Program-made: the position numbers and the translations under genes | Part shown: piece after piece, positions 51,157 through 64,000 of the stretch | Position numbering within the stretch: the stretch's first letter is position 1 | How the letters are laid out: the number at the start of each line of letters is the position of its first letter | Notes under the pieces: model-generated | Told to the model about the DNA's origin: nothing | Databases searched by the model: none | Seen by the model: only the letters and a program-made list of their open reading frames with translations | NCBI GenBank assembly: GCA_020746105.1 | Contig: CM036620.1 | Coordinates: forward strand, 42,552,706 to 42,616,705 | Direction of reading: 5' to 3' | Origin: Trogon surrucura | Lineage: Eukaryota; Chordata; Aves; Trogoniformes; Trogonidae | DNA: 64,000 nucleotides

Positions 51157-54100
51157 ATCTACTTTACTCTGTCCACAAAACGAGAGTCAAGCATCTTCAG
51201 ACTGGCATTAAAACACCAAGAGTCTCATCTGTAGTTCATTGCAAGAGTACAGCAAGAAGGATGACACCAGCGTTAGTCCTTGTACTAGCAGCAGAAATTT
51301 AATGAAATTAAAATCTCAGATAATCTTAGAAAGCAGACCATGACCGTGTTGCAGAGAAAAGGTAAAAAGAAGGTCACTAGTAGCCTGCCTTGGGGAAAAT
51401 TCCATCTGCACAGCAACTTTGATGATCATCTTGGCTTAGCATATGAACATGACACACTAGCAAAGCATTTCAGCACCACTAGAAGGTTCAGTATACCCTT
51501 CCCAAGGGTGAATCCAAATTCTGCTAATTCCAAGGGAAAAAAACAAACAAAACCCCTTAAAAATGAACACAGCCAAGAAGAAAATAATTTCTTGGAATGT
51601 GCAGACAGCCACAGAATACCTCAAAGCATATCAGTCTACAAAAATACCATGCAAAACAAACAAACATACCTAATTGATAACCAAACTCCATTGAACCTTC
51701 TTTCCAGTCTCATCTCAGACCCCATTAAATTGCATCATCATATCCCCCCACAGATTTCCTGCCAAAAACCTGACAGCTACATGGAAATTACTCTATGGCA
51801 ATGTCAGGTCTTAATCTTAAAAACTGTGCATATGCTTCCTTTTGGCTTATATGAATAATGTGTGCGATTCACTTATGTTAATAACCAATGGGATTACTCA
51901 CAGTGCATGACATCAGATATGCACATATAATTCTTTGCAGGATCAGAGTCTTTGTTATAATTTTAGAGGCATTATATTAAATGCAGGACAATACATGCCT
52001 TTACAAGCAAATCCTACTCATTTCCACAACATTGGTGAGTAGTATAAAAATGGTCCCTCATACTCTACTAGGACTACGAACTTTCCACCAAAAGAAATGC
52101 CACAAATACTGTCAAGATTGAATAAAAGAGAACTTTTATGTCTCAGAGAAGTAGATCTCAAGCTAATCATGAATTCTTGGAAAGCAAGATACTGTTTTAT
52201 TTCAACCTAGTTCAGCCATTTAGTTAAGTAACATGGCAAGAAGATGTTTTTGAACAGTATGAGAACTACAGAGAGAATCTGCAGGTGTTTACAAGGAACT
52301 GCAACCTATTACTAAGGGGAAAGTCGGGGGAAGAGCACAGTTATGTTTATTTATAAAGCTAAAAGCATATGTTGTTCAGGAGTAGCGGTCAACCTCTCAG
52401 TGAGAAATTAGAAGGCTGAGAAAGCCTTTAAAGACAATTGTACTGCTATGCAGAAGCATCACAACAAATAGGAAAAGTATTTTATATATCTAAAATACTC
52501 AGATTATTTCATGAGAAAGTAAATCAGTGTATTTGTGTCATTCAGCTAGAAACCAAAGTTCCTTTTCTATATGGGAGTGGTTCATCAACAAGTCACAAAG
52601 GCAAACCATGTTAAGTGGGAAGCCTGTCACTCTAAAGCTACTCAGTATAAAAATCAATAATACAACATTCAATAATATAATTGAATACCTTTATGAACAA
52701 CACAGTGGCTAGCAGTCAACAGTCCCTTTCTCAAGGCAATTTCAGACATTTACTTTCATCCTCAGTTGTGCATATTGAGTTACTATTTACAGTGACTTAG
52801 CAACCTGCTACCTCCATAAGTACATGATCATTATTGGTATACAACATTTACAAATTTTTGAAGGATAATGTTGTTCTTAAGTTCTCTTGTGCCATGTGCA
52901 GAATTCAAAATGCTATTGATTTCACCATTACCATTATAGGTAGAAATAAAAATCTGTTCACAGACATCCTCTTAATTAAGGTTTTTCACAATAGACTGAT
53001 GCAACAGCCAGAGAGCTCGAATTTGGGCTCACTGTGCCCAGTAGCATCATGCTCTTTCTTCTACTGCAGCTACCTGACCTGTTTAACACTGTGCTCAGGT
53101 AGGGCACAGATCACTTATCTGCTCCGAGTGACAGCAGCACCTTCTGCTCAGTGGTTCCCCACCTCCTCTGCTGAAAAGGGAGCACAACAAATGTAAGCAT
53201 CTCAGAGTCCAGATCCTTCCTTCAATTTGTATAAGGAACATGGTAAATAAAATATGCAAAAAAAATGTAGCTGAAAATATAATCTTCACTACAAAGGTCA
53301 CAGAACAAGCAGATCAGTAAAAAGTAAGAAGATATTGAATATAAACCATTTTGTACATATGACATGAGGACACAATATGGTATGTAACAGGTAAAAGGCA
53401 AGGATTAATATACTGGAAAGATTAAGGTAACTTTAGCTTGTCTATTGCCATTCACTAATAGGAAAGACAATCCTCCATTGAATGACTTCACAGTTTGTTA
53501 AAGTAACCCACAAACGCTCCCTCAAGTAAGATCAAGAGCATGCCTTCCTCTGAAATGTCCTTCCAACTCTTTAATAAGCAAAAAGTTAATCGTCCTGTAC
53601 TTCTGTAAGGAAGTATAGATTCTCCACTTTTTATTACTTGAACTGTGTATTCAATTCTCCTTTTCCAAGAGGAGATTCCTCAGAATTTGCAGTTTCTGGA
53701 AGCATTAGGAAAGGCTTATCACAAACCACAACAACATAGAAAAATTATTCAGAGAAGGCTCTTCCAGTAGGCAATGTACAGATGTCTTTGGCAGCATGCC
53801 TAGAATGCCACAAAATTCAAGGTATTCCATAAATTCCCACACCATATTCTCAGGCCATGGGGGCTTTATGGGTCAAAACATACAACTTCAAAAAAGACCA
53901 AGGAGATCACCAGGTAAAACCTCTGTAAAAATATGCAAACCTAAGTTCTTAGATAGGGCCAAACATGTACTCACTCAAGAGCTGCAAAGAGACACCCCAA
54001 GCTCCATCGCATCATTGTTTTCTAAAAACTGATGCAAAATTATGCCAGCTGCTCATTATTTTGTACAGCTTAATAGAGTAAGAGGAGATTCGGGGGGAAA

Positions 54101-57100
54101 TCAGGGGGTGGCAGGCTTTGATGAATTACATAAAGCAAGTTAAGCTGATTCACCAGTAGTAGAGGGTGCCACTACACTGTGGAGCCTCCCACACTGGCTA
54201 TATCAACTTGTTAGGCAGGTGTATGTGGTACCAGCTTCCTTCACCACAGAAACTAGGCCAACAGGTCAACTGTGATAACTCTTTTCCAACAATGTGAAGG
54301 GACATACTCTCGTCTTCCAGCTAAGGGAATCCTTCCTATCTCTCATCGCTTTAAAATAAAAACAAGCTTGCTCTCTCTCTCTTTGTCCTCCACCTACGTG
54401 TAGCTTCAAAATAGTTAGAAACTGGTCAGTTACAATAATACCATAGAAATATTACAACATTACCATAGTAGCCATGAATGTAGCATGGCTGCTGTTGTAC
54501 TTGGAAAAATTAAATTACATGTTCATTATTTTTAAAAGACAAAAAAGTTATTTGAACCATAAATTCAGATTATGTAAAGCTTTTCAAATGCTTTATTTAT
54601 CCACATTAATCTGCGAATGTCAACCTAGTACTACTGTGTTCAGAGTACCTGTGTTTTTGCTGGGTGTTTTTAAAGTTTAAAATTATTGAGCTTTATATAT
54701 CACTATATCCACACTGTACGAGATTTTTATTCTTCTTTTCTTAAGACTAAAATACAAAGCCATTTAAAAGACATTCTATCTTAAAACACACATTTTATTT
54801 TTAAAGAAATTCCTAAAACTTCTATCAAGGCCCTCCACAGGTCTTGTCTGAAAGACCAAATGTTAGCAACTTTCATCCTTTTACCTCTGATATTGTCTTC
54901 CTCTATTTCCACATCAATTTCAAACTTCTGAACCCCTCCAAAGGTCTTTCAATTTATATTGCTTATTCCTTTCTTCTTTTCATCATAATGCCTCTCTTCA
55001 GCCTCTGTCAGCACTACCATTTCTACTTTTTTCCCTGTTGCACCTTAACGCAAAGCAATCTCTGCTTAATCTCTTCCTTGAAATTCCTCCTCCATGTCCA
55101 ATTTTACCCATATAAAATCATCCTGCTGTAGACTAAGAAGTAGGATGTGACCAGCTGTGACAATTAATAAACATGCAGCACTTGTCACATTATATCACGT
55201 GTTCCTAGAAGAATATTTTTTTGTTTTTTAAAAGAAAAACAAAATACACTCTTGGGGTACGAATGGGAAGATAATAACAAGTGAGGAATGCTTACTGGAA
55301 CTGCAAATACTGTATTTTACACAAGTTTTATTTACAGTAAGGCAGTTGCACCTTCCTGCAAAGCTCATGGACCAAAAGTGCTGCAAATACACCTTTTGCT
55401 GAAATCTTGCTTAACACCAGAACTGCAGTAAGTGCACTGCTTCACTCACACCTGTATTGAAAAAAACAAACCAAACAGATTTTTGTTAAATTTACTGTGA
55501 TATTCATTTGCTGTACAGTTGTTTTGTCATCAATACTGGGAAAAAAAATAAATAGAAACTTTGACTGTGTGAATCAAATAAAAATTCTTCAAAAACTGTC
55601 CAAGTGCAAATATGAGGTGTATTAGAAGGATAGTCCTTTCACTTTGTAGTAGCTGGTGGTATTTTTGCAATTGCTATTTAGAACAATGTTGTCCCAGATG
55701 GTTGCAGTATAAATTTTGGGATGACTACGTGATGACTAATAAGAAGGAAATAAAAATATTAGATGGAGGGGGCATATAAAAGATGAAATTTACCATTCTT
55801 GAGACTAGTGTGTTATAGCATGAGTGTTGGCATGGACACACTAACAGAACACTTAAGACTTTTTTTGTGTCAGCGACCTTCCTTTATAAGGCCCTAGAAT
55901 GTATGAGTACAAAAATTGACAGTTTCAATAGTTAATTCCTATTTGTATTTATCTTTAATCCTCAAAATTTTGATGCTCTGAGTTTGATTTCTCTACAGCT
56001 GAGAAATCAACAAGACCTGTTTCTCATTCTTTACAGGCTGTAACTGAGGTCTTTAACTCTCCACCCTCTCAAGAAAAAGATTTGGGAAAACATATCAATG
56101 TGAAACCTGCTTACCTGTCTCAGAAATCAGTCATGTGGTAAGACATTAGAAGGAACTACAGACCTGAGTTGCAAAAACTGGCTAAAAATTCTTCTGGAAC
56201 AGAATTCTCTGCTGAAATGTTAGCAGACAGAATATTTGATATAAGATCAATATTCACCTTTGCCTTTTATACCTTCTGATTTTCAATGGCCATCAGGTGC
56301 TTATGTGAATTATGTTTTTTATAAAATCATATACAGTGTCTAAAACCTGAAGCAGAACATCCCCAAAACATGTATTTTTTTTTCATATTTTCTACTTAAT
56401 TGTCCATAAAAAACTATTAGGAGGAAAGAGCATGTCACCTGTTCATACAGGGAGAATTAACAGTTCAAAACTATTGTATTAAGAAAGAAAACATTATTAT
56501 TATGTGAGGCCAGCAGTATTCCATCTGCTCTTCCATCTTGATTTTTAGTGCAGTAGCAGGCAACTGAAACAGCTTAAAAATCACATTGCCAAAATTGTTA
56601 AAGGTGATTATCAAAAATTAACGCATAGTAACAATATAAGTAATTTTTAGATATATCAATCCTTCAATCCCTCTCCACAACAAGCCTAAGCATTGAGCTG
56701 AACCAAATTTATTTTTGCTATATCTGCAGTATTATTCTGTCATTACTTAATGCTTATGTTTTCACAGTAATTAGAAACAAAAAATACCTCTTCTCACCCA
56801 TAATGAGCCTTTACTTTCACAAACCGTAGAAAAACTTCTTGTAAATTGATATTGTGGGTTCGATGCAGTATTTTTTTCAAGAATTAGTATAAATTGATAA
56901 TTTTTAATATATTTAATGCTTTTTAAAGCATTTACATCTCTTGCTTATGAAATATCTTACATCTCTTGCTTATGAAATATCTTAGTTCTAAAATAGCTTA
57001 TTTATGAGATTGACATACAACTGTCAAAATTACCATGAAGACTTAAATTATTGCACATTGAGTTGAGGATTCCATCTGCCTTGAGGCACTTGGAATACTT

Positions 57101-57974
57101 TTTGCCCTGTAAGAATATACATAAAATTATAATTAGGTCCTATTAATGCTGGATTTTCATGCCTATGACTAATATGATGTTAAGCCTGTAAAAAATACAA
57201 AGTTTTCTACTATTAACGGCGACATTTCAATGTTGAAGATTAAATAAGCAAGCAAGATTAAATTTATTTATATCATTATCTGTGAATAAAAGCTTAATGT
57301 ATTGAATAATAACATATATTCAAATTACAACTTTGGAACTCACTGCTCCTAATGGAAGAATATTAAACAAGGTTGTCTGTAGTTACTACATAAAGGACAG
57401 TAAGCCTTAGAACAAGCAACTTCAAATTCCTACTAAATGTTATTGCAGTTTTCTTTAATAAACCTTATTGATACTAAGGAGGATAAATAAGCGGGAAATA
57501 TAGTGAGATACTTTACAACATGGTAAAATTTACTTAACATTGATTAATAAGGAAAATTATTCACTCTTTCAGTGACTTTGGTTGTCAAGCAAGCATTTTA
57601 TTTGACGCACTATATATCAAAGCATGTGTACACGCTTTTAAGAACAGGTAACAATAAATGTGATAAGAGCATTCTACTCTGAAGGAACTTGTAAAAATTC
57701 AGTCTGAACACAAGCTTGGGAACTATAAGTAGAATTGAAAATATATTCCCAAAGGAAATAGACATTGACATCTGCTCAATATGTTTTCTTTAAGAATCAA
57801 GCACATCAAATCCATGTTTTGTACGAAGAATATCAGTCAGCAAATGTCTGCCCTTCCTACTTAAAAGGTTAAATTTATAAACTGTTTCCACATTACCCAA
57901 AAAAATTCACTGTACTTCAGGTGTCTTATAAGACTAGACAGAGTACTAGGAACATTAAAAGATTCTAACTGAAG
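51157..57974. other. AT-rich non-coding stretch
   Basis: No gene or transposon is recognised. An open frame of 172 codons (51340-51858, plus) has Asn/Lys/Gln-rich, chance-like composition. A (CT)n run lies near 54371-54382. A slightly GC-richer patch near 53000-53170 has no recognisable content. Confidence 0.55.
56934..56983. repeat. Exact 25-bp tandem duplication
   Basis: The unit runs 56934-56958 and is repeated exactly at 56959-56983. It begins ACATCTCTTGC and ends AAATATCTT. Two identical copies imply a recent replication-slippage or repair event. Confidence 0.95.
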
Positions 57975-58302
57975 ATAGAATCATAGAATGGCCTAGGTTG
58001 GAAGGGACCTCAGAGATCATCTAATCCAACCACCCTGTCATGGGCAGGGACGCCTCTCTACTAGATCAGGCTACTCAGGGCCCTGTCCAACTTGGCCTTG
58101 AACACCTCCAGGGAGGGGGCAGCCACAACATCTCTAGGCAATTTATTCCAAAGTCTTGCCACCCTCGTACTGAAGAATTTCTTCCTTAAATTCAATCTAA
58201 ATCTATTCTCCTTCAACTTAAACCCATTTCCCCTTGTCCTATTAGTGGACACTCTTGTAAAAAGTCCCTCCCCAGCCTTCCTGTAGGATCCCTTCAGGTA
58301 TT
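57975..58302 (-). mobile_element. Old CR1, 3' half of a copy split by a younger CR1
   Basis: The reverse complement encodes [80 protein letters not shown] plus a stop. This is the CR1 pol C-terminus, still open. It continues into the 3' UTR and ends in about one and a half octamers near 57975. It stops abruptly at GGTATT (58297-58302). The text that should follow resumes at GGAAGGCAGC (60346), on the other side of the inserted CR1. Confidence 0.95.
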
Positions 58303-60342
58303 CTACCGTGCTCAAGATCAGAGCATCCCGACACGTAGGAAGTCAAGGAAGGGAGCCAGGAGACCTGCGTGGCTAAACAGGGATCTGCTGGGTAAGCTCA
58401 AGGGCAAGAGGAGAATTTACAGATCTTGGAAGGCAGGGCTGGCCACTTGGGAAGAATGTAAGGCTGTTGTCCGAGGATGTAGGGAGGCAACTAGGAAAGA
58501 AAAGGCCTCCCTAGAATTGAACCTGGCGAGAGGGGTCGAGGACAACAGGAAGAGCTTTTTCAAACACGTGGCAGATAAAACTAACACCAGAGGCAATGTA
58601 GGCCCACTGATGAATGAGGTGGGTGCCTTGGTGACAGAAGATACAGAGAAAGCAGAGTTACTGAATGCCTTCTTTGCCTCTGTCTACTCTGCTGGAGGCT
58701 GTCCTGAGGAGCCCCGTTCCCCTGAGGCCCCACAGGAAGTCAGGGCAGGGGAGGAGTTTGCTTTAGTCGATGAGGACTGGGTTAGGGACCAATTAAGCAA
58801 TCTGGACATCCATAAATCCATGGGTCCAGACGGGATGCATCCACGGGTGCTGAGGGAGCTGGCTGATGTCATTGCTAGACCACTCTCCATCATCTTTGCC
58901 AAGTCTTGGGAGATGGGAGAGGTGCCTGAGGACTGGAGGGAAGCAAATGTCACTCCAGTCTTCAAAAAGGGCAAGAAGGAGGACCCGGGAAACTATAGAC
59001 CGGTCAGCCTCACCTCCATCCCTGGGAAAGTGATGGAACGACTTATCCTTGGTGCCATCTCAAGGCATATCAGGGATAAGAGGGTCATTAGAGACAGTCA
59101 ACATGGCTTCACCAAAGGGAAGTCGTGCTTGACTAACCTCATAGCCTTTTATGAGGATATAACAAGGTGGATAGATGATGGCAGAGCGGTGGATGTAGTC
59201 TACCTTGACTTCAGTAAAGCATTTGACACAGTCTCCCACAGCGTCCTTGCTGCTAAACTGAGGAAGTGTGGTCTAGACTCTCGGGTAGTGAGGTGGACTG
59301 TGAACTGGCTAAGGGGAAGAAGCCAAAGAGTTGTGGTCAATGGGGCGGAGTCTGGTTGGAGGTCTGTATCCAGTGGAGTGCCTCAAGGGTCGGTACTGGG
59401 ACCAGTATTATTCAATATATTCATCAATGACTTCGATGAGGGACTAGAGAGTACTATCAGCAAGTTTGCTGATGACACCAAGCTGGGAGGAGTGGCTGAC
59501 ACACCAGAAGGCTGTGCTGCCATCCAGCGAGACCTGGACAGGCTGGAGAGTTGGGCGGGGAAAAATTTCATGAAATATAACAAGGGTAGGGTCTTGCATC
59601 TGGGTAGGAACAACCCCAGGTTCCAGTATAAGTTGGGGAATGACTTGTTAGAGAGTAGTGTAGGGGAAAGGGACCTGGGAGTCTTGGTGGACAGCAGGAT
59701 GACCATGAGCCAGCACTGTGCCCTTGTGGCCAGGAAGGCCAATGGCATCCTGGGGTGTATTAGAAGGGGGGTGGTTAGTAGGTCAAGAGAGGTTCTCCTT
59801 CCCCTCTACTCTGCCCTGGTGAGACCCCATCTGGAATACTGTGTCCAGTTCTGGGCCCCTCAGTTCAAGAAAGACAGGGAACTGCTGGAGAGAGTCCAGC
59901 ACAGGGCAACTAGGATGATTAAGGGAGTGGAGCATCTCCCTTATGAGAAAAGACTGAAGGAGCTGGGGCTCTTTAGTTTGGAGAAGAGGAGACTGAGGGG
60001 TGACCTCATTAATGTTTACAAATATATCAAGGGTGAGTGTCACGAGGATGGAGCCAGGCTCTTCTCGGTGACAACCACTGATAGGACAAGGGGTAATGGG
60101 CTGAAACTGGAACATAAGAGGTTCCGCTTAAACTCGAGAAGAAACTTCTTCTCAGTGAGGGTGACGGAGCCCTGGAACAGGCTGCCCAGAGAGGCTGTGG
60201 AGTCTCCTTCTCTGGAGACATTCAAGACCCGCCTGGACACGTTCCTGTGTGGCATAGTCTAGGCATTCCTGCTCTGGCAGGGGGATTGGACTTGATGATC
60301 TTTCGAGATCCCTTCCAATCCCTAACATTCTATGATTCTATG
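58303..60342 (+). mobile_element. Young CR1 LINE inserted in an older CR1
   Basis: About 2.04 kb, the longest CR1 in the window. The 5' end lies in the endonuclease-RT linker. The 3' UTR has TTGGACTTGATGATCTTTCG and two ATTCTATG octamers. It is flanked by the halves of a minus-strand CR1, with a possible 3-bp repeat ATT at both junctions (58300-58302 and 60343-60345); the ATT could equally belong to the tail. It is closely related to 17.95-19.07 kb. Confidence 0.96.
58304..60262 (+). CDS. CR1 ORF2 protein, linker and reverse transcriptase (5'-truncated, uninterrupted)
   Basis: The frame is open for 652 codons. It starts inside the element at [29 protein letters not shown], the linker after the missing endonuclease. 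[31 protein letters not shown] and [20 protein letters not shown] follow, then motif [12 protein letters not shown] (about residue 300), motif [12 protein letters not shown] (about 357) and motif C FADD (388-391). The thumb is [16 protein letters not shown] and the C-terminus LDTFLCGIV. Compared with 18.3 kb, 6 bp are missing in [11 protein letters not shown], giving NKGRVLHLG; this stays in frame. Catalytic residues are intact. No start codon of its own and no endonuclease are present, so it is a dead-on-arrival copy that has had little time to decay. Confidence 0.93.
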   Translation, partial: YRAQDQSIPTRRKSRKGARRPAWLNRDLLGKLKGKRRIYRSWKAGLATWEECKAVVRGCREATRKEKASLELNLARGVEDNRKSFFKHVADKTNTRGNVGPLMNEVGALVTEDTEKAELLNAFFASVYSAGGCPEEPRSPEAPQEVRAGEEFALVDEDWVRDQLSNLDIHKSMGPDGMHPRVLRELADVIARPLSIIFAKSWEMGEVPEDWREANVTPVFKKGKKEDPGNYRPVSLTSIPGKVMERLILGAISRHIRDKRVIRDSQHGFTKGKSCLTNLIAFYEDITRWIDDGRAVDVVYLDFSKAFDTVSHSVLAAKLRKCGLDSRVVRWTVNWLRGRSQRVVVNGAESGWRSVSSGVPQGSVLGPVLFNIFINDFDEGLESTISKFADDTKLGGVADTPEGCAAIQRDLDRLESWAGKNFMKYNKGRVLHLGRNNPRFQYKLGNDLLESSVGERDLGVLVDSRMTMSQHCALVARKANGILGCIRRGVVSRSREVLLPLYSALVRPHLEYCVQFWAPQFKKDRELLERVQHRATRMIKGVEHLPYEKRLKELGLFSLEKRRLRGDLINVYKYIKGECHEDGARLFSVTTTDRTRGNGLKLEHKRFRLNSRRNFFSVRVTEPWNRLPREAVESPSLETFKTRLDTFLCGIV

Positions 60343-60935
60343 ATTGGAAGGCAGCTATTAGGTCCCCCTGAAGTCTTCTCTTTCCAAGACTGAACAATCC
60401 CAGCTCCCTTAGCCAGTCCTCATAGCAGAGGTGCTCCAGCCCCTGGATCATCTTTGTGGCCCTCCTCTGAATGTGCTCCAAAGTTCTATGTCCCTCTTAT
60501 GGTGGGGACACCAGAACTGGACGCAGTATTCAAGGTGGGGTCTCACAGAGCAGAGGTAAAGGGGAAGAATCACCTCTCTTGACCTGCTGGCTACGCTTCT
60601 CCTGATACATCCCAGGATGCGGTTGGCCTTCTGGGCTGCATGTGCGCACTGCCAGCTCATGTTGAGCTTCTCGTCTATCAACACCCCCAAATCCTTCTCG
60701 CCTAGGATTGGCCCAACCCAGGTGAAGGACCTTGCACTTGGACTTGTTGAAGCTCATGCAGTTTGCACTGGCCCATTTCTCAAGCCTATCAAGGTCCCTC
60801 TGGATGGCATCTCTTCCCTCAAGTGAGTCCACAGCACCACACAACTTGGTGTCATCAGCAGACTTGCTGAGGGTGCGCTCAATGCCGTCATCCATGTTGA
60901 ACAGCACTAGACCCAGAAGAGATTCCTGAGATACA
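60343..60935 (-). mobile_element. Old CR1, 5' half of the split copy
   Basis: The reverse complement reads, from 60907 down, [39 protein letters not shown], where motif C FADD is changed to SADD. Next come [11 protein letters not shown], a frame change, and [59 protein letters not shown]. The frame changes again before the junction. Its 5' truncation is near 60935. Together with 57975-58302 it makes about 920 bp of an older insertion. Confidence 0.94.
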
Positions 60936-63900
60936 AACAGGGCTCACAATTAGCGTGGGATTTATCTTAAAGAACAGAAAATAACTCCTTGCCTTTATTT
61001 ACAAGTATAGGCACCAAACAAAATCAAAAGTGCAAAATATTAAGATTTGTTTACTTCTATTTTAATTAACTTTCTAAAAATAGCCAAATAAGAAACTGGA
61101 CAGCTGTTCTCATTTAGAGGTAAATAAAAATATTTAGAATGCTAGTTTATTTCTTAAAATGAAATAATCAATTTCATCTATAGTGACTAACTAGTATTCT
61201 ACTCAGTCAGAGTATGCTATTTTCCAACAAATACCTAAGTAAGAGGAAGCAATTCAATCTCTCATGACTAAAGAAGCAGAGGCTGTGTGAACAGATTGCT
61301 GATAGCATCCTAGACTCTTTATGCATTTCTTCCACAAACTCTGCTTAGAGCTCTCCTTTACCAGCATACCACGGAACAAATAAAAACGCTTTGACAATAG
61401 GTTGCAGATCCACTTAAAACTCTAATGTAGACCAAAAACTAACTCATTATTTTCTAGTATTCAATCATTTCTTGTCACAGCAATATTACACATATATTTT
61501 TTTCTATCCTACCAGTGGAACCTTATCTATGTTGGTAAAGTATACTATAGCCAAGAGAGCTTAGGTAAAATTAGCTCTTCCTCATGTTTGCTGCTGTAGA
61601 AACACAAATGTTTCTTCCATTCCCAAGAGCTTATTTCAAAAAGGAATTCAAGCTACAAACTGAAGATGAACCATAAAAAAGGCACATTTATCTTCAACTT
61701 AGTACAAGTTGTATACTTTTTGTGCTACAGAATATTTCTCTTTTTTCTGAAATGGATGAGGTGAGAATCATCCTAAACTCAACTGTTCAGGTCCCACAAG
61801 ATGCAAAAAATTACAGTGTCCATCCCTCTGAAAATTTTTCTGTTGGGATGAATTATTTGTGTTGGAGACTTTATTGTGATCTTAGGTCTTCATGGAGGGA
61901 AGACCTGTTCTGCAGGAAGTGGACCAATATCTCTTCTCAGACAGTGAAGCTAACACTGACGTCATTGTCTTTCAAACACTGGCAACTGAGACCTACCACT
62001 GACACATGTAAATTTATGCACGAGATTTTCAAAATTAGCATACATCCCTAAAGACATCAGTGAAGCTTCTGCTTTCAAGTGGAGCCGATAATTTTTTGAA
62101 AAATAAACCAAAAGAATTACAGGTTTTAGCTATCCTACGTTTTCCAGAGAGCAAATCTGCAGTCAAAGTTCTTAGTATGTTACAGTTCTAGGCATGTAGC
62201 ATAATGTCAGTATTACGGAAATTGTGAACAAGTTGATATGTCGAAGATGTTATGACTTTTTACTGTGTTAGAATGTACTTCAGTGTTCATGTATAGCTTA
62301 CATTATAGCCAGATTGTCTACACACTTTCAGTTCTTGGACAGCTACAGAGAGCTGTGTAGCAAATACCTTTGAAACATCCTCTTTCCCAACCTGTACTGG
62401 TGACAAAAATGTGCAAGTAAAGGAAATGTGATATCAAGGAAAAAAGAGGGGCAGAAAAACAAGCCTTCTGATACTTTGAAGCAGAAAATGAATAAATAGA
62501 AATTATTCTTGGTTTCAAATGTTACAGCTTTACTCATGAAAGCTCCCGGACAACGGCATTTCCTCAGTTTACCATATTAAGAGTAGCAAAGCCATGAAAA
62601 AGCCACACTTTCAAAGGCCAACAGAAAGAAAATATATTGGGGGAGGAGGGAGGAGTAAGGGAGGAAGACGTCCGTTTCTGTTTTCAACTGTACAGTTTCT
62701 AGTAATTAATTATTTTCCTAGTAATTCATTCTATTTCCCTGCTGGCAATTTCCCAAGATACAGCCATAAAAAAAATCGGAAGTTGTAAACACTAGAATGT
62801 AGAGAGGTTGTGTAAGGCAGAAGGTCATTATTTCAAATCATGACATTAAGAATTATGTTTGCATTTATCAATATCTTATTGTATAAAATTCTCTAAAATA
62901 ACAAGACTTCCAAATCTGCAAGCCCCTTATTAGAGCTATCTTTATTGTATTTATGAAATGCATCAACATGAAACTATTCACTTCCATCATGGCTGCTAGG
63001 AAGACGTAATGCTGTTCAGTGGGAGGTTCAAAGCATCTGCTGTGAAGAGCACAGGAGTTGAAAAGCAGTGACAATTTATACTCCCATTGATTTTGTAGAA
63101 AGTGGAGAAGAAAAAAAGAAACAGTTCTCCTCAAGATGGCGAGAGGATGAAAATTAGAATATATGAATTACAATTAAAGTTGCTGGGACACGACAGAAAA
63201 ACTAGTCCAAATGACCTGGAACCATACTACAGATATCAGGTAAACACATAATACATAGATCATGATAAATGAAAGGAAATAAAAATGCAAAAGATCCACG
63301 ATTTAAAAATTGTCCTTATACTTCATTATAAATCTGCGTTCAAGCACCTCCCAAAAAAAATCTAATATGAAAAATATTTTTTTCATTTTCCTCCTGAATT
63401 GCATATTTTCTTCAAACTCTAAATACATTTTTAAAGTTGTCATAATTCAAAGTGGGAACAAGATAAGTTGACGTGACAGGTTCACAGGTATGGTCACAGC
63501 AACTAAGCAGCATCCCCTTCCACAGCAAGAAGGAAAAATGCATACAATCTGTGAGCTCTTAACATTCCCCTGTCACTGTCTGTGATGACAACTGTGTACC
63601 ACTAAAGGGAAAAAAGGCTAAACACATGGCATTTAAATGGGGGGTGGGAGGTAAGTAGTGTTAGCTGTTGTAATCACACTATTAATCACACCATTTTGAG
63701 TGGCTATTGGTCATTCAAATGCTTATCACATGAACAATGAGGACACAGTTTATCAACAACAACATTTGCTTTCAATATACAAAATTATTCACTTTTTTCT
63801 CTGATTTTTTCTCTCTAATAGGAATTCAGGGATTTTGGATTTTACATTGTTTTTTTCAGGCAATATCACTCAGAAACAATGGTGTATTTTGATTCAGTGG

Positions 63901-64000
63901 TTAAGCAGTTAAGTTCACTTCTTTAAAAAAGGAAAAAAATCCATTTCAGACTTCAACAAAATATATCTTCAATTTCTAAATGCAGAGCACACTAAATAAT
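60936..64000. other. AT-rich non-coding stretch, nothing recognised
   Basis: No gene, RNA or transposon is recognised. A short G-rich patch lies near 62638-62665 and another near 63640. Confidence 0.6.

Noticed and set aside
51340-51858. Plus-strand open frame of 172 codons
   Set aside because: Asn/Lys/Gln/His-rich, no known domain, no flanking gene signals; treated as chance.
55765-55790. TATA-box-like CATATAAAAG after a G run
   Set aside because: No other promoter evidence; single TATA words are expected often in AT-rich DNA.
1-64000. Host exons, tRNA, snRNA, 7SL or mitochondrial insertions
   Set aside because: I looked for characteristic words (tRNA B box, U1, U2, U6, 7SL, 7SK, 28S, mitochondrial 12S/16S) on reading and saw none besides the 18S piece. 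A database search would be decisive.

Overview
The window looks like ordinary non-coding chromosomal DNA from a bird. The evidence is AT-rich single-copy sequence, many CR1 LINE fragments ending in the 8-bp tail ATTCTGTG/ATTCTATG, and a GC-rich LTR resembling avian class III (ERVL-like) LTRs. I recognise no host protein-coding exon, tRNA, snRNA or microRNA. It is probably intergenic, or lies inside a very large intron. Species cannot be read from the sequence. Two young CR1 lineages with long open frames point to a bird lineage with recent CR1 activity.

Layout. 1-20 kb is AT-rich with old CR1 scraps (3.7-4.3 kb minus, 8.5 kb minus), a short young CR1 3' end (14.7 kb plus) and a 1.1-kb young CR1 (17.9-19.1 kb plus). 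At 20.17-20.35 kb is a decayed sense-strand piece of 18S ribosomal RNA, followed at once by a sense-strand CR1 fragment; this is the most unusual object here. 20.5-35 kb carries old CR1 pieces (23.8, 29.2 and 33.9 kb) and a small CpG cluster at 32.3-32.5 kb. 35.3-42.4 kb is CR1-dense: a mosaic copy at 35.3-36.7 kb, a young copy with an unbroken reverse-transcriptase frame at 38.4-40.2 kb, and a short relative at 42.1 kb. A GC-richer block at 43.3-43.85 kb has a TATA box and is a possible old LTR. A complete-looking solo LTR lies at 48.75-49.94 kb, next to another CR1 (49.97-51.16 kb) whose 3' half is about 99% identical to the copy 14.455 kb upstream. 51-58 kb is quiet. At 58.0-60.9 kb an old minus-strand CR1 is split by a young plus-strand CR1 with a 652-codon open frame. 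The rest is AT-rich and featureless.

No set of genes works together here. The story is retrotransposition: CR1 copies of several ages, all 5'-truncated and all without the endonuclease domain, plus at least one solo LTR and one probable 18S/CR1 chimera. I found no undescribed biological system. The points most worth checking are the 18S-CR1 junction, the mosaic CR1 pair at 35/50 kb, and the CpG cluster at 32.4 kb. All identity figures are hand counts from reading.
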